The translations under genes and the position numbers were made by a program. The notes under the pieces are model-generated. The model saw only the letters and a list, made by a program, of their open reading frames with translations, was not told where the DNA came from and did no database searches. This document shows, one piece after another, positions 50,089 through 58,958 of a stretch of 64,000 nt of DNA (positions are counted from its first letter, which is position 1; each line of letters begins with the position of its first letter). Source of the stretch: Brevibacillus brevis (GTDB lineage: Bacteria > Bacillota > Bacilli > Brevibacillales > Brevibacillaceae); contig NZ_CP041767.1 in the NCBI RefSeq assembly GCF_022026395.1, forward strand, positions 5,686,001-5,750,000. The letters run 5' to 3'.

Positions 50089-50730
50089 ATGAATCCTACA
50101 CGCATCCTACTATTCGCAGGAGGCAATCTGGGCAACTGGGCGATCCAGGAGATACGCGAAAATGATTGGCTCGTCGGTGTTGACAGAGGTGCCTTGTTCC
50201 TCGTTCGCAACGGTCTTGTGCCAAAATTGTCGATCGGTGACTTTGATTCTGTCAGCTCCGAGGAAATGGCAGAAATTGAACGCCACAGTATGCACGTCTC
50301 CTCCTGCGATCCCGTTATGAAAGATTTAACCGATACAGAGATGGCCCTTACTTGGGCAATCGAGCAACAGCCCGAGGAAATTGTGTTGCTCGGTGTGCTC
50401 GGCTCTCGTTTTGACCATATGCTGGCAAACGTACAGTTGCTGAACAAAGCGTTACAGACGGGCACCAACTGCCGCATCCTCGATGAGACCAATGAAATCC
50501 GTCTGATTGACCGCCAGAGTACGATAGAGCAGAATCATTTTGATCATATCTCCCTGCTGCCTTTTACACCGGAAGTCACAGGGATTACCTTAACCGGATT
50601 CCTCTATCCATTGGAGGACGCAACCCTGCGGATTGGTGACACTCTTGGTATCAGCAATCTGCTAACGGAACAGACTGGAACGATCACGATTCAAACGGGC
50701 ATGCTGCTCGTTGTCAAAAGCAAAGACTAA
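50089..50730 (+). CDS. thiN: thiamine pyrophosphokinase
   Basis: This 213-residue enzyme transfers pyrophosphate from ATP to thiamine, giving thiamine diphosphate. Family motifs are GVDRGALFLVRNGLVPKLSI then GDFDSVS, DLTDTEMALTWAI and GVLGSRFDHMLANVQLL. AAAGGTGG precedes the ATG. It ends in a strong terminator. Co-direction with the ferredoxin gene may be incidental. Salvage of thiamine is consistent with an ECF vitamin transporter further along, but no direct link is shown. Confidence 0.94.
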   Translation: MNPTRILLFAGGNLGNWAIQEIRENDWLVGVDRGALFLVRNGLVPKLSIGDFDSVSSEEMAEIERHSMHVSSCDPVMKDLTDTEMALTWAIEQQPEEIVLLGVLGSRFDHMLANVQLLNKALQTGTNCRILDETNEIRLIDRQSTIEQNHFDHISLLPFTPEVTGITLTGFLYPLEDATLRIGDTLGISNLLTEQTGTITIQTGMLLVVKSKD

Positions 50731-50744
50731 TCACATCAATAAAG

Positions 50745-50786
50745 AAAGGATCTCCCTTGCATGCTGAAAAACAATGGAGATCCTTT
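50745..50786. terminator. terminator between thiN and ung
   Basis: Perfect 11-bp arms AAAGGATCTCC / GGAGATCCTTT with a 20-base loop, followed by TTCCTTTT. It serves convergent genes. Confidence 0.85.
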
Positions 50787-50810
50787 TCCTTTTACCTTCA
50801 CAAATGCAAG

Positions 50811-51500
50811 CTACTCTTCCTCTACATGCATTGGCAACTGCCAATCAATCTCTTGAAGCCCGCGCGAACGCAAAAACTCATTAGTCCGCGAAAAAGGACG
50901 ACTGCCAAAAAAGCCGCGATTCGCCGAAAATGGGCTCGGATGCGGGGAGGCGATGACGAAATGCTTGTTTCGATCAATAAATGCCGCCTTCTCCTGCGCA
51001 TGCTTACCCCACAGGATGAAAACAAGTGGAGTCTCCCGGTCGTTCAACAAATGGATAATTCGATCCGTAAACGTCTCCCACCCAATGTCCTTGTGCGAAT
51101 TCGGGGTGCCCTGACGAACTGTCAGAACGGTGTTCAGCATCATGACGCCTTGCTTCGCCCAATGGTTCAGGTAACCATGCTGGGGAATTTCAAAACCGAC
51201 ATCGCTTTTCAACTCTTTGTAAATGTTGACCAGAGACGGCGGCGGCTTGATTCCCGGCCTGACCGAAAAGCTCAATCCATGTGCTTGTCCGGGTCCGTGA
51301 TACGGGTCCTGCCCCAAAATCACAACCTTTGCATTCTGATATTCAGTCAGGTGCAGCGCTGTGAATATTTGATACATATCCGGGTAGATTGTCTGCGTTT
51401 GATACTCTTCCTTCAACGTTTGACGAAGCTTTACATAATAGGGCTTCTCGAATTCATCGGCCAACACGGGGGCCCAGTCATTTTGCAATATGGTAGCCAT
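50811..51500 (-). CDS. ung: uracil-DNA glycosylase (family 1)
   Basis: This 229-residue repair enzyme excises uracil from DNA. The water-activating motif is VVILGQDPYHGPGQAHGLSF and the His-containing motif is ASPHPSPFSANRGFFGSRPF. MATILQNDW is chosen as the start since AAGGTGAGG lies just ahead; a GTG three codons upstream abuts the ribosome site. It is a single gene with a shared terminator towards thiN. Confidence 0.96.
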   Translation of the reverse strand: MATILQNDWAPVLADEFEKPYYVKLRQTLKEEYQTQTIYPDMYQIFTALHLTEYQNAKVVILGQDPYHGPGQAHGLSFSVRPGIKPPPSLVNIYKELKSDVGFEIPQHGYLNHWAKQGVMMLNTVLTVRQGTPNSHKDIGWETFTDRIIHLLNDRETPLVFILWGKHAQEKAAFIDRNKHFVIASPHPSPFSANRGFFGSRPFSRTNEFLRSRGLQEIDWQLPMHVEEE

Positions 51501-51724
51501 GTTCCTCACCTTGTCCGCTGTTTTTTTTCTACCTTACCACAAACTTTCCAATCACTGAACCACTGATTCGAGAACTAGGACTATTCTGATTTAGTCCTAG
51601 TTTTCCCATGATTCCTAGTCTTTGTTTCCTAGTACCCTCGTTTGATAGCTTTTTTCCTATGATCTTTGACATAATGATGGCTGGGAAGATTTAGAGAAAA
51701 GAGAAAGGGAGAGGGTTTCACATC

Positions 51725-52240
51725 ATGAAATGGGACATCAAGTCATTTTTGGGGGGCATTGTTGTAGGTTCGGTGCTCTTTTCCGGAATTGCCATTGCAG
51801 CACCCGCTTTTCCAGACGCGGAAGAAGGAATGAAAACACCGTTCACCTACTACTTTGACGGGTTGCCGAAATCACCAAACAGCGACGTACAAGGCATCAT
51901 GTACAAAAACTCCGTCTATGTTCCAATCCGTTTCGTAGCTGAGAACCTGAACAAACCGGTCATTTACGACGCGAGAACCAAATCGATTTTCATCGGTAAA
52001 ATTCCATCAGCAAAAATGTACTCCAAAATGGAAGCGATCGAGCTGGTGAAAAAGAAATTCGCTGGCAAACTCTCGCCGACACATGTAGTCGAGTACGCTC
52101 ATGACGACGAAAAAGGTCACTATGTCATCCAAGTGTACCAAACGGTCGTTAACAACTTCCAATCTGGCGACAGCTACACCAGTACGTATGGCTGGTTCGT
52201 GGTGAACCCGAATACCGGGGAAATTAAGTCGTTGTTATAA
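51725..52240 (+). CDS. secreted protein with copper-amine-oxidase-N-like stalk domain
   Basis: This 171-residue exported protein has an N-terminal signal/anchor (FLGGIVVGSVLFSGIAIAAP). A stalk-type domain with YKNSVYVPIRFVAENLNKPV and IYDARTKSIFIGKI is typical of the copper amine oxidase N-terminal-like family in Bacillota. The C-terminal ~60 residues (GWFVVNPNTGEIKSLL) look PepSY-like. AAAGGGAGAGG precedes the ATG. It is a single gene; function is unknown, probably wall-associated. Confidence 0.78.
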   Translation: MKWDIKSFLGGIVVGSVLFSGIAIAAPAFPDAEEGMKTPFTYYFDGLPKSPNSDVQGIMYKNSVYVPIRFVAENLNKPVIYDARTKSIFIGKIPSAKMYSKMEAIELVKKKFAGKLSPTHVVEYAHDDEKGHYVIQVYQTVVNNFQSGDSYTSTYGWFVVNPNTGEIKSLL

Positions 52241-52295
52241 TTTCTTCTGCACTTATTTATTCGTACGAAAAAGACAGCGGACTAGGGACCCGCTA

Positions 52296-52326
52296 GCACC
52301 GGAGGATATCCTTCCGGTGCCTTTTT
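52296..52326 (+). terminator. terminator after the stalk-domain gene
   Basis: GCACCGGA / TCCGGTGC arms with an AT-rich loop run into CTTTTTGTTTTC. Confidence 0.85.
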
Positions 52327-52442
52327 GTTTTCTGGGAAAATTTAGGTTGATTACCACTTGTCCCTTGTGATACGATCTCCTTACCGACACTTAACAAACA
52401 TTTTTATTTATTAATTATTTTATGCAAGGAGTGAACTTGTTT

Positions 52443-53294
52443 ATGTCTGACTTACCGAACTGGTCGAGTTTATACCTGCAACGATTACAGCTTGACCGCA
52501 AGTCCCCTAGCCTCTCTTATCTCAGTCAGCTCTGTCGTGCGCATCTGCAGACCTTCCCTTATGAAAATGTAAGCAAGCTGCTCTTCTTTCATGACGGAAA
52601 ACATGATATACCTTCCCCGGAAGAATATGTACAAAACGCAATCAGTCATCACTTCGGCGGCACGTGCATGACAAATAATCACAGTTTTCTCGCACTGCTT
52701 CGTGCACTTGGATTTTCTGGTAATCTGGTCTTGCCAGGCGGAGGGCATGCTGCCATCCTGATCGATGGTCCCAATACGGGAGAAACACCTGTCTATGTAG
52801 ATACAGGCGCTACTGCTCCTATCTTTGAGCCGATTCATTTTCTGGAAAGCGGGAACCACGCCAGAAGTTTTGGCACTGTCTCGATGGATTTGACCAAAAG
52901 TCCCGATCATCCTGAACACTATCGCTTTACGCGGTATGAAAACGGAAAAGTGGCAATTCCTCCGTGGGATTTTCATCCGAATGAACGAAAAGAACTGTCC
53001 GACTTGTCCGAAGTCATCCGCTCCTCTTTTTTACCAGACGCCTTCTTTTTGAATCGACTTCACATCCATCGTTTTCAGCTGGAGCAAGATCGCTTCGTGG
53101 TCCTTAAAAACAACACTCTCCACATCGGTTATTCAGATGGCACAGACCAGATAACACCCCTCCACACTATCTCTGATATAGAAGCTGCCGTAGCCGATGA
53201 AATGCAACTGCCACTTCTCCCTGTTCGCGAGGCGGTAGAAATCCTGCTAGAGCGTGGTATTGATATTTTTACTGCTCCCAAAAAGGACACATGA
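52443..53294 (+). CDS. arylamine N-acetyltransferase-like protein
   Basis: This 283-residue NAT-fold enzyme transfers acetyl groups to arylamines or similar acceptors. The catalytic triad appears as Cys in FGGTCMTNNHSFLALLRALG, His in GGGHAAILIDG and Asp in VYVDTGATAPIFEP. ATG 52443 is used, though the in-frame TTG at 52437 has better spacing from GGAG. The protein starts MSDLPNWSSLYLQRL. It is a single gene; neighbours give no pathway. Length is usual for NAT. Confidence 0.85.
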   Translation: MSDLPNWSSLYLQRLQLDRKSPSLSYLSQLCRAHLQTFPYENVSKLLFFHDGKHDIPSPEEYVQNAISHHFGGTCMTNNHSFLALLRALGFSGNLVLPGGGHAAILIDGPNTGETPVYVDTGATAPIFEPIHFLESGNHARSFGTVSMDLTKSPDHPEHYRFTRYENGKVAIPPWDFHPNERKELSDLSEVIRSSFLPDAFFLNRLHIHRFQLEQDRFVVLKNNTLHIGYSDGTDQITPLHTISDIEAAVADEMQLPLLPVREAVEILLERGIDIFTAPKKDT

Positions 53295-53346
53295 GTTTTC
53301 ATATTGCTATCGAATCAAACATCTTTTTCTTTGATATGATTGGTAC

Positions 53347-53715
53347 TCAGTTATTACATAGTAATGCTAAATGAATAGCCGCAAGGATTCCCATTGGATA
53401 AATAATTGTTCTTGAAAATGTATTTTTAAATCCATTACGGGGGTGCTTTTCAAAAAATAGGTGCAGAATTGTATGTATGATTAAAAATAAATCTAGGACC
53501 CAAAAAGTTACTGTCTGATATTTACTAAAAAGTAAACAGAGTATGATTGTGTAAAGTGGAAGGTGAATAAATGTGAATACTTGATAAGCTTTAGAATCTT
53601 CCATATCCTTAAGCACGATAAACAATCTCCACTCAGAACGTCTTATCGAATCCATTTCGTGCAAAAGAAATAAAGATAAGTTTATCAAGAATATCACAAG
53701 CAAGAGATCAGGCAT
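53347..53715 (-). CDS. DUF6713-like membrane protein in AT-rich DNA
   Basis: This 122-residue protein has four hydrophobic segments and an early HEMDSIRRSEWRLF motif typical of the DUF6713 family, then VFTFIHLPLYTIILCLLF. GGGGGG lies 6 bases before the ATG. The DNA is much richer in A+T than the genes around it, suggesting acquisition by transfer. It is a single gene facing the NAT gene. Function is unknown. Confidence 0.72.
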   Translation of the reverse strand: MPDLLLVIFLINLSLFLLHEMDSIRRSEWRLFIVLKDMEDSKAYQVFTFIHLPLYTIILCLLFSKYQTVTFWVLDLFLIIHTILHLFFEKHPRNGFKNTFSRTIIYPMGILAAIHLALLCNN

Positions 53716-53921
53716 TTAAAGCCCCCCTACAATTTTATTACTTTATGTTACTACACCCTAATAAATAAAGAGGTCAAAATACAAATCGAACACAACATTA
53801 TCACAATTTGGAAAACCATGGCCTGTTCGTCCTGCCATTTCCTAATATCTGGTTGACAATGATAATATTTCTCAATAATATGGGAAAGTAGGGAAATGGG
53901 ATATAAGGAGTGTCGCACTTC

Positions 53922-54245
53922 ATGATGATGGAAATAAAAACTTACGTCGTCCAGGAAGGTCATTCAGACAAAATCGTACAAGGCTTTAGCGAGCCTGGTG
54001 CTGTTGAGAAGGCTCCTGGCTTTGTAGATTTGAGCGTGCTGGTACAGAAGCCACGCAAAGGCGAAGAAGAAGTGGTCGTCATGATCCGTTGGGAATCAAA
54101 AGAGGCGTGGAAGCAGTGGGAGCTGAGTGATGTTCATCTGGCAGGTCACCGCCAAGCACGTGAAGAAGAAACTCCTGAGTGGTACATTAGCGGCAAAACC
54201 GGCCATTACGAGCTGAAAGCGAAAAAAGAACCGCAGCCTTCGTAA
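53922..54245 (+). CDS. antibiotic biosynthesis monooxygenase / HmoA-like protein
   Basis: This 107-residue ABM-fold protein starts MMMEIKTYVVQEGHSDKIV, continues VVVMIRWESKEAWKQWE and has DVHLAGHRQA, a Trp/His pattern like the heme-degrading monooxygenases HmoA/HmoB and IsdG relatives. The start follows AAGGAG with an 11-base gap; adjacent ATG codons make the exact start uncertain. Heme degradation would supply iron, but activity is inferred only from fold. It ends in a strong terminator. Confidence 0.75.
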   Translation: MMMEIKTYVVQEGHSDKIVQGFSEPGAVEKAPGFVDLSVLVQKPRKGEEEVVVMIRWESKEAWKQWELSDVHLAGHRQAREEETPEWYISGKTGHYELKAKKEPQPS

Positions 54246-54254
54246 ATACAAGCA

Positions 54255-54305
54255 AACCAGCCCAGACCTCGGAAAACTCCGCGATCAATTCTGGCTGGTT
54301 TTTTT
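54255..54305 (+). terminator. terminator of the HmoA-like gene
   Basis: Arms AACCAGCCCAGA / TCTGGCTGGTT pair with one bulged base and are followed by TTTTTTT. The convergent sigma-54 regulator stops 8 bases later. Confidence 0.85.
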
Positions 54306-54312
54306 ATTTCCT

Positions 54313-55767
54313 CTATCCTTTTTCCAATCCGTACTTCTCCATCTTCCGATACAAGGTCGACAAGCTGATTTGCAGCTCATTGGCAATCGCGGCTTTGTCC
54401 TGTCCATACTTGCCTGCGTTCAAATAGCGCTGGAGAATGGAGCGTTCGTATTCTGCCACCAGCTTTTCCAGTCCCAAATCGCTGCCTGCTGTCGGCGGCC
54501 CATCCTCGAACAGCAAATACTCAGGAAGCTCCTCGTTGCCGATGACTTGTCCCTCCGCCATGTTGACCATATACTCGACGGCATTTTCCAGCTGACGTAT
54601 ATTCCCCGGCCATTCGTATGCTTGTAGTCGTTGGACGAGTTGGGCTTCGAGCTCCAGTCTGCCTTTTTGCAGCAACGTCCCGTACCGATACAGGAAGTGC
54701 TGCAAGTAAAGCGCGATATCCTCCGTACGTTCACGCAACGGCTTTAACCGCAGGGGGATGACATTGAGTCGATAATACAAATCCTCGCGAAACGTTCCTT
54801 CCCTGACCATGCTCTCCAAATCTCTGTGTGTAGCCGCAATGACACGAACATCCACGCCTAACGTCTTCACGCCGCCTACCCGATCTACTGTTTTCTCCTG
54901 AAGGACGCGCAGCAGCTTGGGCTGGAGGGACAACGGAATATCGCCGACTTCATCCAGAAAAATCGTTCCCTTGTGGGCCAATTCAAATTTCCCCGGCTTG
55001 CCTTCGCGTCTGGAGCCTGTGAATGCGCCGCCTTCGTACCCGAACAATTCGCTTTCTAGCAGAGTCTCGGGAATCGCTGCGCAATTGACTGCCACAAACG
55101 GCTGTCTGCTGCGCACACTCTCGCAGTGAATGGCTTTGGCCAACAGCTCCTTACCCGTTCCGCTCTCTCCCCGGATCAAAACAGTGGATATGCTGTTCGT
55201 CACTTTTTTCGCTTTGGCAATCACATCGCGCAAGCCTGTTTCCGCCCCAATCAACTGGGCGAAATACACCGGATGAACCGAGGCCTGCGGCATTTCCTCC
55301 TGAATATTGCAGCTCTTCTCCCGCTCCGCATCCAGCTCTAGCAGCTTGTGCTCTATCAAGGAACTCGTATGCTGCAAAAACGGCATCCATTTTTCCGAGT
55401 GGTGCAGCATTTTTTCCTTTTGTTCAAGGGAAAAGCCGATAATTCCGATGACTCCTACTGTCTTCTCCCGTTTGTGCACAGGAAACCCAATCGTCGCCAG
55501 CTCCTGGCATTGCTGCAAAAACTTGCAATTGCCACACTCCGACTCGTTTTTTTTCATGTCAAAAATCATTCCCGGCTGTCCGGTTTGTAGGATCATTCGG
55601 AAAAACGATCCCTCCGGCGCAGGCAATCCAATCAGCTCCTGATAGTAGCCGGTTCCGCTCACACGTATCCCTTGTTCATCCAGGATGGTGACATCGAGTC
55701 CCAGTACCTTGGAAATATTGTCGGCGTACGATTGAATGAATTCCTCGATCCGGGAAAACTCTGTCAT
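54313..55767 (-). CDS. sigma-54-dependent regulator with cysteine-containing sensor domain
   Basis: This 484-residue enhancer-binding protein has an N-terminal sensor domain (~1-150) with CGNCKFLQQC (Cys78, 81, 87), which could bind metal, an Fe-S cluster or act as a thiol switch. The AAA+ domain has Walker A RGESGTGKE, sigma-contact loop GAFTGS (consensus GAFTGA) and Walker B GTIFLDEVGDIPL. A C-terminal Fis helix-turn-helix (KAAIANELQISLSTLYRKM) follows. GGAGG precedes the ATG. It is 26 bases downstream of the PLP lyase gene, in the same transcript behind a sigma-54 promoter, suggesting feedback control. Confidence 0.93.
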   Translation of the reverse strand: MTEFSRIEEFIQSYADNISKVLGLDVTILDEQGIRVSGTGYYQELIGLPAPEGSFFRMILQTGQPGMIFDMKKNESECGNCKFLQQCQELATIGFPVHKREKTVGVIGIIGFSLEQKEKMLHHSEKWMPFLQHTSSLIEHKLLELDAEREKSCNIQEEMPQASVHPVYFAQLIGAETGLRDVIAKAKKVTNSISTVLIRGESGTGKELLAKAIHCESVRSRQPFVAVNCAAIPETLLESELFGYEGGAFTGSRREGKPGKFELAHKGTIFLDEVGDIPLSLQPKLLRVLQEKTVDRVGGVKTLGVDVRVIAATHRDLESMVREGTFREDLYYRLNVIPLRLKPLRERTEDIALYLQHFLYRYGTLLQKGRLELEAQLVQRLQAYEWPGNIRQLENAVEYMVNMAEGQVIGNEELPEYLLFEDGPPTAGSDLGLEKLVAEYERSILQRYLNAGKYGQDKAAIANELQISLSTLYRKMEKYGLEKG

Positions 55768-55793
55768 GCCAAATCCTCCAGTTTCACGTTCCT

Positions 55794-57002
55794 TTATCCC
55801 CTGGTCGCTGCCGCCATTGGCAGACTAGCCAGTGCCTGCTCCAAATCTGCGATGATATCCTCCACATCCTCCAAACCAGTCGATAAGCGAATCAGACCGT
55901 CCGTGATGTTGAACTTGATCCGCTCAGAGGCAGGGATCGAGGAATGCGTCATCGAGGCAGGATGCTGTACCAGTGTCTCGGGATCTCCTAAACTAAACGA
56001 TATCATAGCCAAGCGCAGAGCGTTAATGAAAGATTTGGCTGCCTCGTAGCCGCCCTTTACTTCAAAAGAAACGATCCCGCCCATTCCAGCCATTTGCCGT
56101 TTAGCCAGCTCATGCTGTGGATGCGAAGGCAGACCAGGGTAGTAGACGTGCGAGATCGCAGGGTGCTGTGCCAAAAACTCCGCCACTGCCTGTGCGTTTT
56201 GTCCATGCTGTCTGACGCGCAAGCCGAGTGTCTTTAGCCCACGCAGGATTAAAAAAGCATCCCAAGCATTCAAATTTTGTCCCAAGTCACCCATGACATT
56301 TTTGCGCATGAATTGGATATGCTCCTGCTTCCCGACGATGAAGCCCGCGATGACATCGCCATGTCCGTTTAAATATTTGGTGGCGCTATGGACGACGACA
56401 TCCGCCCCCAGCTCAAGCGGTCGCTGCAAATACGGCGTTAAGAAGGTGTTGTCGACGATTACCACAATGCCATGTGCGTGCGCCAATCGCGACAGCGCCG
56501 AGATATCTAACACAGTCAGGCACGGGTTCGAGGGTGTTTCGATGTACAAGACTTTTGTGTTTGGCAAAAAGGCACTCTCGACTGCGTGCAAATCGGTGCA
56601 ATCGACGAAGTCCGTCGCAATGCCATAACGCGGGGCCATGGTCGTAAGAAACTTGTAGCTCCCCCCGTACACATCTCGCGTACACACCACATGATCACTC
56701 TGCTTCAAAAAGGCGAGCAAAGCCCCCGAAATGGCTGCCATCCCACTGCTTACACCCAAGGCAGCTTCGCCATTTTCCAATGCGGCGATCTTTTGTTCCA
56801 AAGTGGTAATGGTAGGGTTGCCATATCTTCCGTAGTACGTTCCTTCCCGCTCGCCAGCCACGCACGCTGCGGCGGAGTCTGCATCTGGAAACGCGTAGGC
56901 CACGGCAGGCACCACTGCGGATACGACGGCTCCTGTTTTTTGGCAAGGCGTTTGTGCGGTATGAATAATGGAGGTGTCCATCTTCCACTTGTTTGTCGTC
57001 AT
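55794..57002 (-). CDS. Cys/Met metabolism PLP enzyme (methionine gamma-lyase-like)
   Basis: This 402-residue PLP enzyme of the cystathionine gamma-synthase/gamma-lyase family has the phosphate/PLP region SSGMAAISGALLAFL, substrate region VYGGSYKFLTT, IVDNTFLTPYLQRPL and the PLP Lys in VVHSATKYLNGHGDVIAGF. The start follows AAAGGGAGAG; the frame is open to 57119 across the promoter. Methionine gamma-lyase, cystathionine lyase and O-acetylhomoserine sulfhydrylase cannot be separated with certainty. The sigma-54 promoter and linked activator favour an amino-acid catabolic lyase. Confidence 0.88.
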   Translation of the reverse strand: MTTNKWKMDTSIIHTAQTPCQKTGAVVSAVVPAVAYAFPDADSAAACVAGEREGTYYGRYGNPTITTLEQKIAALENGEAALGVSSGMAAISGALLAFLKQSDHVVCTRDVYGGSYKFLTTMAPRYGIATDFVDCTDLHAVESAFLPNTKVLYIETPSNPCLTVLDISALSRLAHAHGIVVIVDNTFLTPYLQRPLELGADVVVHSATKYLNGHGDVIAGFIVGKQEHIQFMRKNVMGDLGQNLNAWDAFLILRGLKTLGLRVRQHGQNAQAVAEFLAQHPAISHVYYPGLPSHPQHELAKRQMAGMGGIVSFEVKGGYEAAKSFINALRLAMISFSLGDPETLVQHPASMTHSSIPASERIKFNITDGLIRLSTGLEDVEDIIADLEQALASLPMAAATRG

Positions 57003-57044
57003 TGATTGTCTCTCCCTTTGGTTTGTGCTGTTACCAAAGGGTAT

Positions 57045-57060
57045 AGCAAGGAGCATGCCA
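57045..57060 (-). promoter_or_regulatory. sigma-54 promoter of the PLP lyase operon
   Basis: The minus strand reads TGGCATGCTCCTTGCT: TGGCAT, five bases, TTGCT. This matches the -24/-12 consensus and lies 43 bases upstream of the lyase start. Confidence 0.85.
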
Positions 57061-57122
57061 ACATGAGAAACCGCATTATACCAGTACTTTTCGCTTTTGG
57101 TGCTTGTAGACATTCGCAATCA

Positions 57123-57146
57123 TGCAAATGAACTTTTTCAAATGCA
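57123..57146. promoter_or_regulatory. candidate enhancer site for the second sigma-54 regulator
   Basis: TGCAAATGAA and TTCAAATGCA are imperfect inverted arms (8 of 10 pairs) around four bases. They lie about 65 bases upstream of the -24/-12 promoter, a normal enhancer distance. Support is moderate, with no second copy. Confidence 0.4.
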
Positions 57147-57150
57147 CGCG

Positions 57151-57180
57151 AAAAAGCCGTTAGTTGCCCCAACGACTTTT
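57151..57180 (-). terminator. terminator of the GMC dehydrogenase operon
   Basis: Arms AAAAGCCGTT / AACGACTTTT (one G-T pair) with a loop TAGTTGCCCC flanked by A and T runs. On the minus strand it ends in TTTTT, 42 bases after the GMC gene stop. Confidence 0.75.
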
Positions 57181-57221
57181 CTCATAGTTGCAATTACGTT
57201 TTGCATGACTAGAAAAACAGC

Positions 57222-58943
57222 TTATACGAGCATGCCACCCGCGCTTTTCCTGTACTTCAAAATACCCTCTGCCGCTCGATAGGAGAGAGCACCCATCGTT
57301 CCAGTCGGATTGTAGCCGCTATTGTGTGCAAAGGCAGAAGCTCCGACGACAAATACGTTTTCTGCATCCCACATCTGCAAATAGTTGTTGACTGCCGAAG
57401 TGTCAGGTGATGCGCCCATGATGACGCCGCCTGTATTATGCGTCGATTGGTATGGTGTGATATCGTAGGGCCCGAGCTTACGGTTGATTTCGAGCTTATC
57501 GCTCGCACCCATTTCTTTGACAATTTCCGCGCACTTATCTGCACAAAAAGCCGCCAGCTCTCTGTCCTGGTCGACGAAATCATACGTTATGCGGATTAAC
57601 GGATCACCAAATGCATCCTTGTACGTCGGGTCCAGATCAAGGAAGTGCTGTTGAAATGGCATCGAAGCTCCTTGGGCGCCTACGGATATGAACCGATTCG
57701 CGTATTTGATCGAGGCAGCCTTGAAATCCTTGCCCCAGCTAGGCGTTCCCGGCGGTACCTTATTCGTGCCGATTGGTCGGAAGCCGGTTTGTGTGACAGA
57801 GATATTCGCGCCATGGATAAATTTCAAATCGGAGTGATCGAAGTTATCACCGTTGTAGTCATCCAGACACATTCCCAACGATCCCGCGCCTGCAAAATTG
57901 TTAAACTCCTTGTCGTCGAAGAAGCCCACCGCGCCTCCTCTTATGACCTGATAGGCGTAGTTTTTACCGATCACGCCTTTTCCCGTTGCTGGATCATATG
58001 GTTTTCCTAGCTTGGACATGAGCAAAATTCGCGTGTTATTGAATACATAGCTGGTCATCACCACTATATCGGCGGGCTGTTCGAATTCCTCCCCTGTCGT
58101 GACATCTGTATACAAGACGCCTGTCGCCTTGTTCCCTGTATGTAAAATTCTGCGGACATGGGAATGCGTGCGAATCTCAAACTTTCCTGTCTTCTTGGCG
58201 ACCGGGATCACAGTCACTACGGGATCGGCTTTTGCTCCGTACTCACAACCAAACCTTTCACAGAAGCCGCAGTACTGACAAGCTGCCCGTGCCACCCCGT
58301 CTGGATTCGTATAGGCTTGCGAGAGATTTGCCGATGGAAGGATGTATGGATGCAGGTTTTTCTTTTTCGCGGCATCCGCAAACATTTTCATACTCGGTGT
58401 AGTACGCATCGGAGGTATCGGATAAGGACTGGAGCGTTTCCCCCCCAACGGATTCTCCTCGCCAGCGATTCCCGCCATCTTTTCAAACTTATCGAAGTAC
58501 GGCTCCAGTTGATCGTAGGTAATGCCCCAATCCTGGATTGTCATTCCCTCTGGAATTTTCTTTGCCCCATACCGTTCAATCGTCTTGGAGCGGATTTCGA
58601 AATCATACGGCAAGAAGCGGAATGTCTGTCCGTTCCAGTGGACACCAGATCCCCCGAGTCCTGTCCCGAGCAAAAAGGAACCGTATGACCGCATGGGAAG
58701 CGCACGAACGTTCATTCTACTGCGGAACGTAATCGTTTCCTTGGACAAATCTTGCATCAACTCGTAGCGAAGAGCGTAACGCAATTCGTCGTGTACCATG
58801 AAGTAGTCTTCCGTTTTGCGCTCCTTGCCTCGCTCTAGTCCCACTACGGTCAGACCTTGCTTGGTTAGCTCAGAAGCGATAATGCCTCCTCCCCAGCCCA
58901 CCCCTACGATCACGACGTCAACCTTAGGCAACTTTTTGGCCAT
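57222..58943 (-). CDS. GMC-family flavoprotein dehydrogenase (gluconate 2-dehydrogenase-like large subunit)
   Basis: This 573-residue FAD enzyme has the dinucleotide motif VVIVGVGWGGGIIASELTKQG at the N-terminus, LLGTGLGGSGVHWNGQTFRF in the middle and a C-terminal GMC catalytic segment HNTGGVIMGASPDTSAVNNY then ASAFAHNSGYNPTGTMGALS. A Cys pair region (CQYCGFCERFGCEYG) is typical of the membrane sugar/gluconate dehydrogenase branch. GGGAGGAC precedes the ATG. It follows a Tat-exported small subunit by 15 bases. The donor may be gluconate or another sugar acid. Confidence 0.9.
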   Translation of the reverse strand: MAKKLPKVDVVIVGVGWGGGIIASELTKQGLTVVGLERGKERKTEDYFMVHDELRYALRYELMQDLSKETITFRSRMNVRALPMRSYGSFLLGTGLGGSGVHWNGQTFRFLPYDFEIRSKTIERYGAKKIPEGMTIQDWGITYDQLEPYFDKFEKMAGIAGEENPLGGKRSSPYPIPPMRTTPSMKMFADAAKKKNLHPYILPSANLSQAYTNPDGVARAACQYCGFCERFGCEYGAKADPVVTVIPVAKKTGKFEIRTHSHVRRILHTGNKATGVLYTDVTTGEEFEQPADIVVMTSYVFNNTRILLMSKLGKPYDPATGKGVIGKNYAYQVIRGGAVGFFDDKEFNNFAGAGSLGMCLDDYNGDNFDHSDLKFIHGANISVTQTGFRPIGTNKVPPGTPSWGKDFKAASIKYANRFISVGAQGASMPFQQHFLDLDPTYKDAFGDPLIRITYDFVDQDRELAAFCADKCAEIVKEMGASDKLEINRKLGPYDITPYQSTHNTGGVIMGASPDTSAVNNYLQMWDAENVFVVGASAFAHNSGYNPTGTMGALSYRAAEGILKYRKSAGGMLV

Positions 58944-58958
58944 ATGTACTGTCCTCCC

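Noticed and set aside
53751..53963. 70-codon minus-strand frame, or its inner 22-residue hydrophobic ORF at 53751-53819
   Set aside because: Most of it is antisense to the HmoA-like gene start. The inner ORF has a plausible upstream purine run but is too short to call; it may be a remnant of the AT-rich islet.
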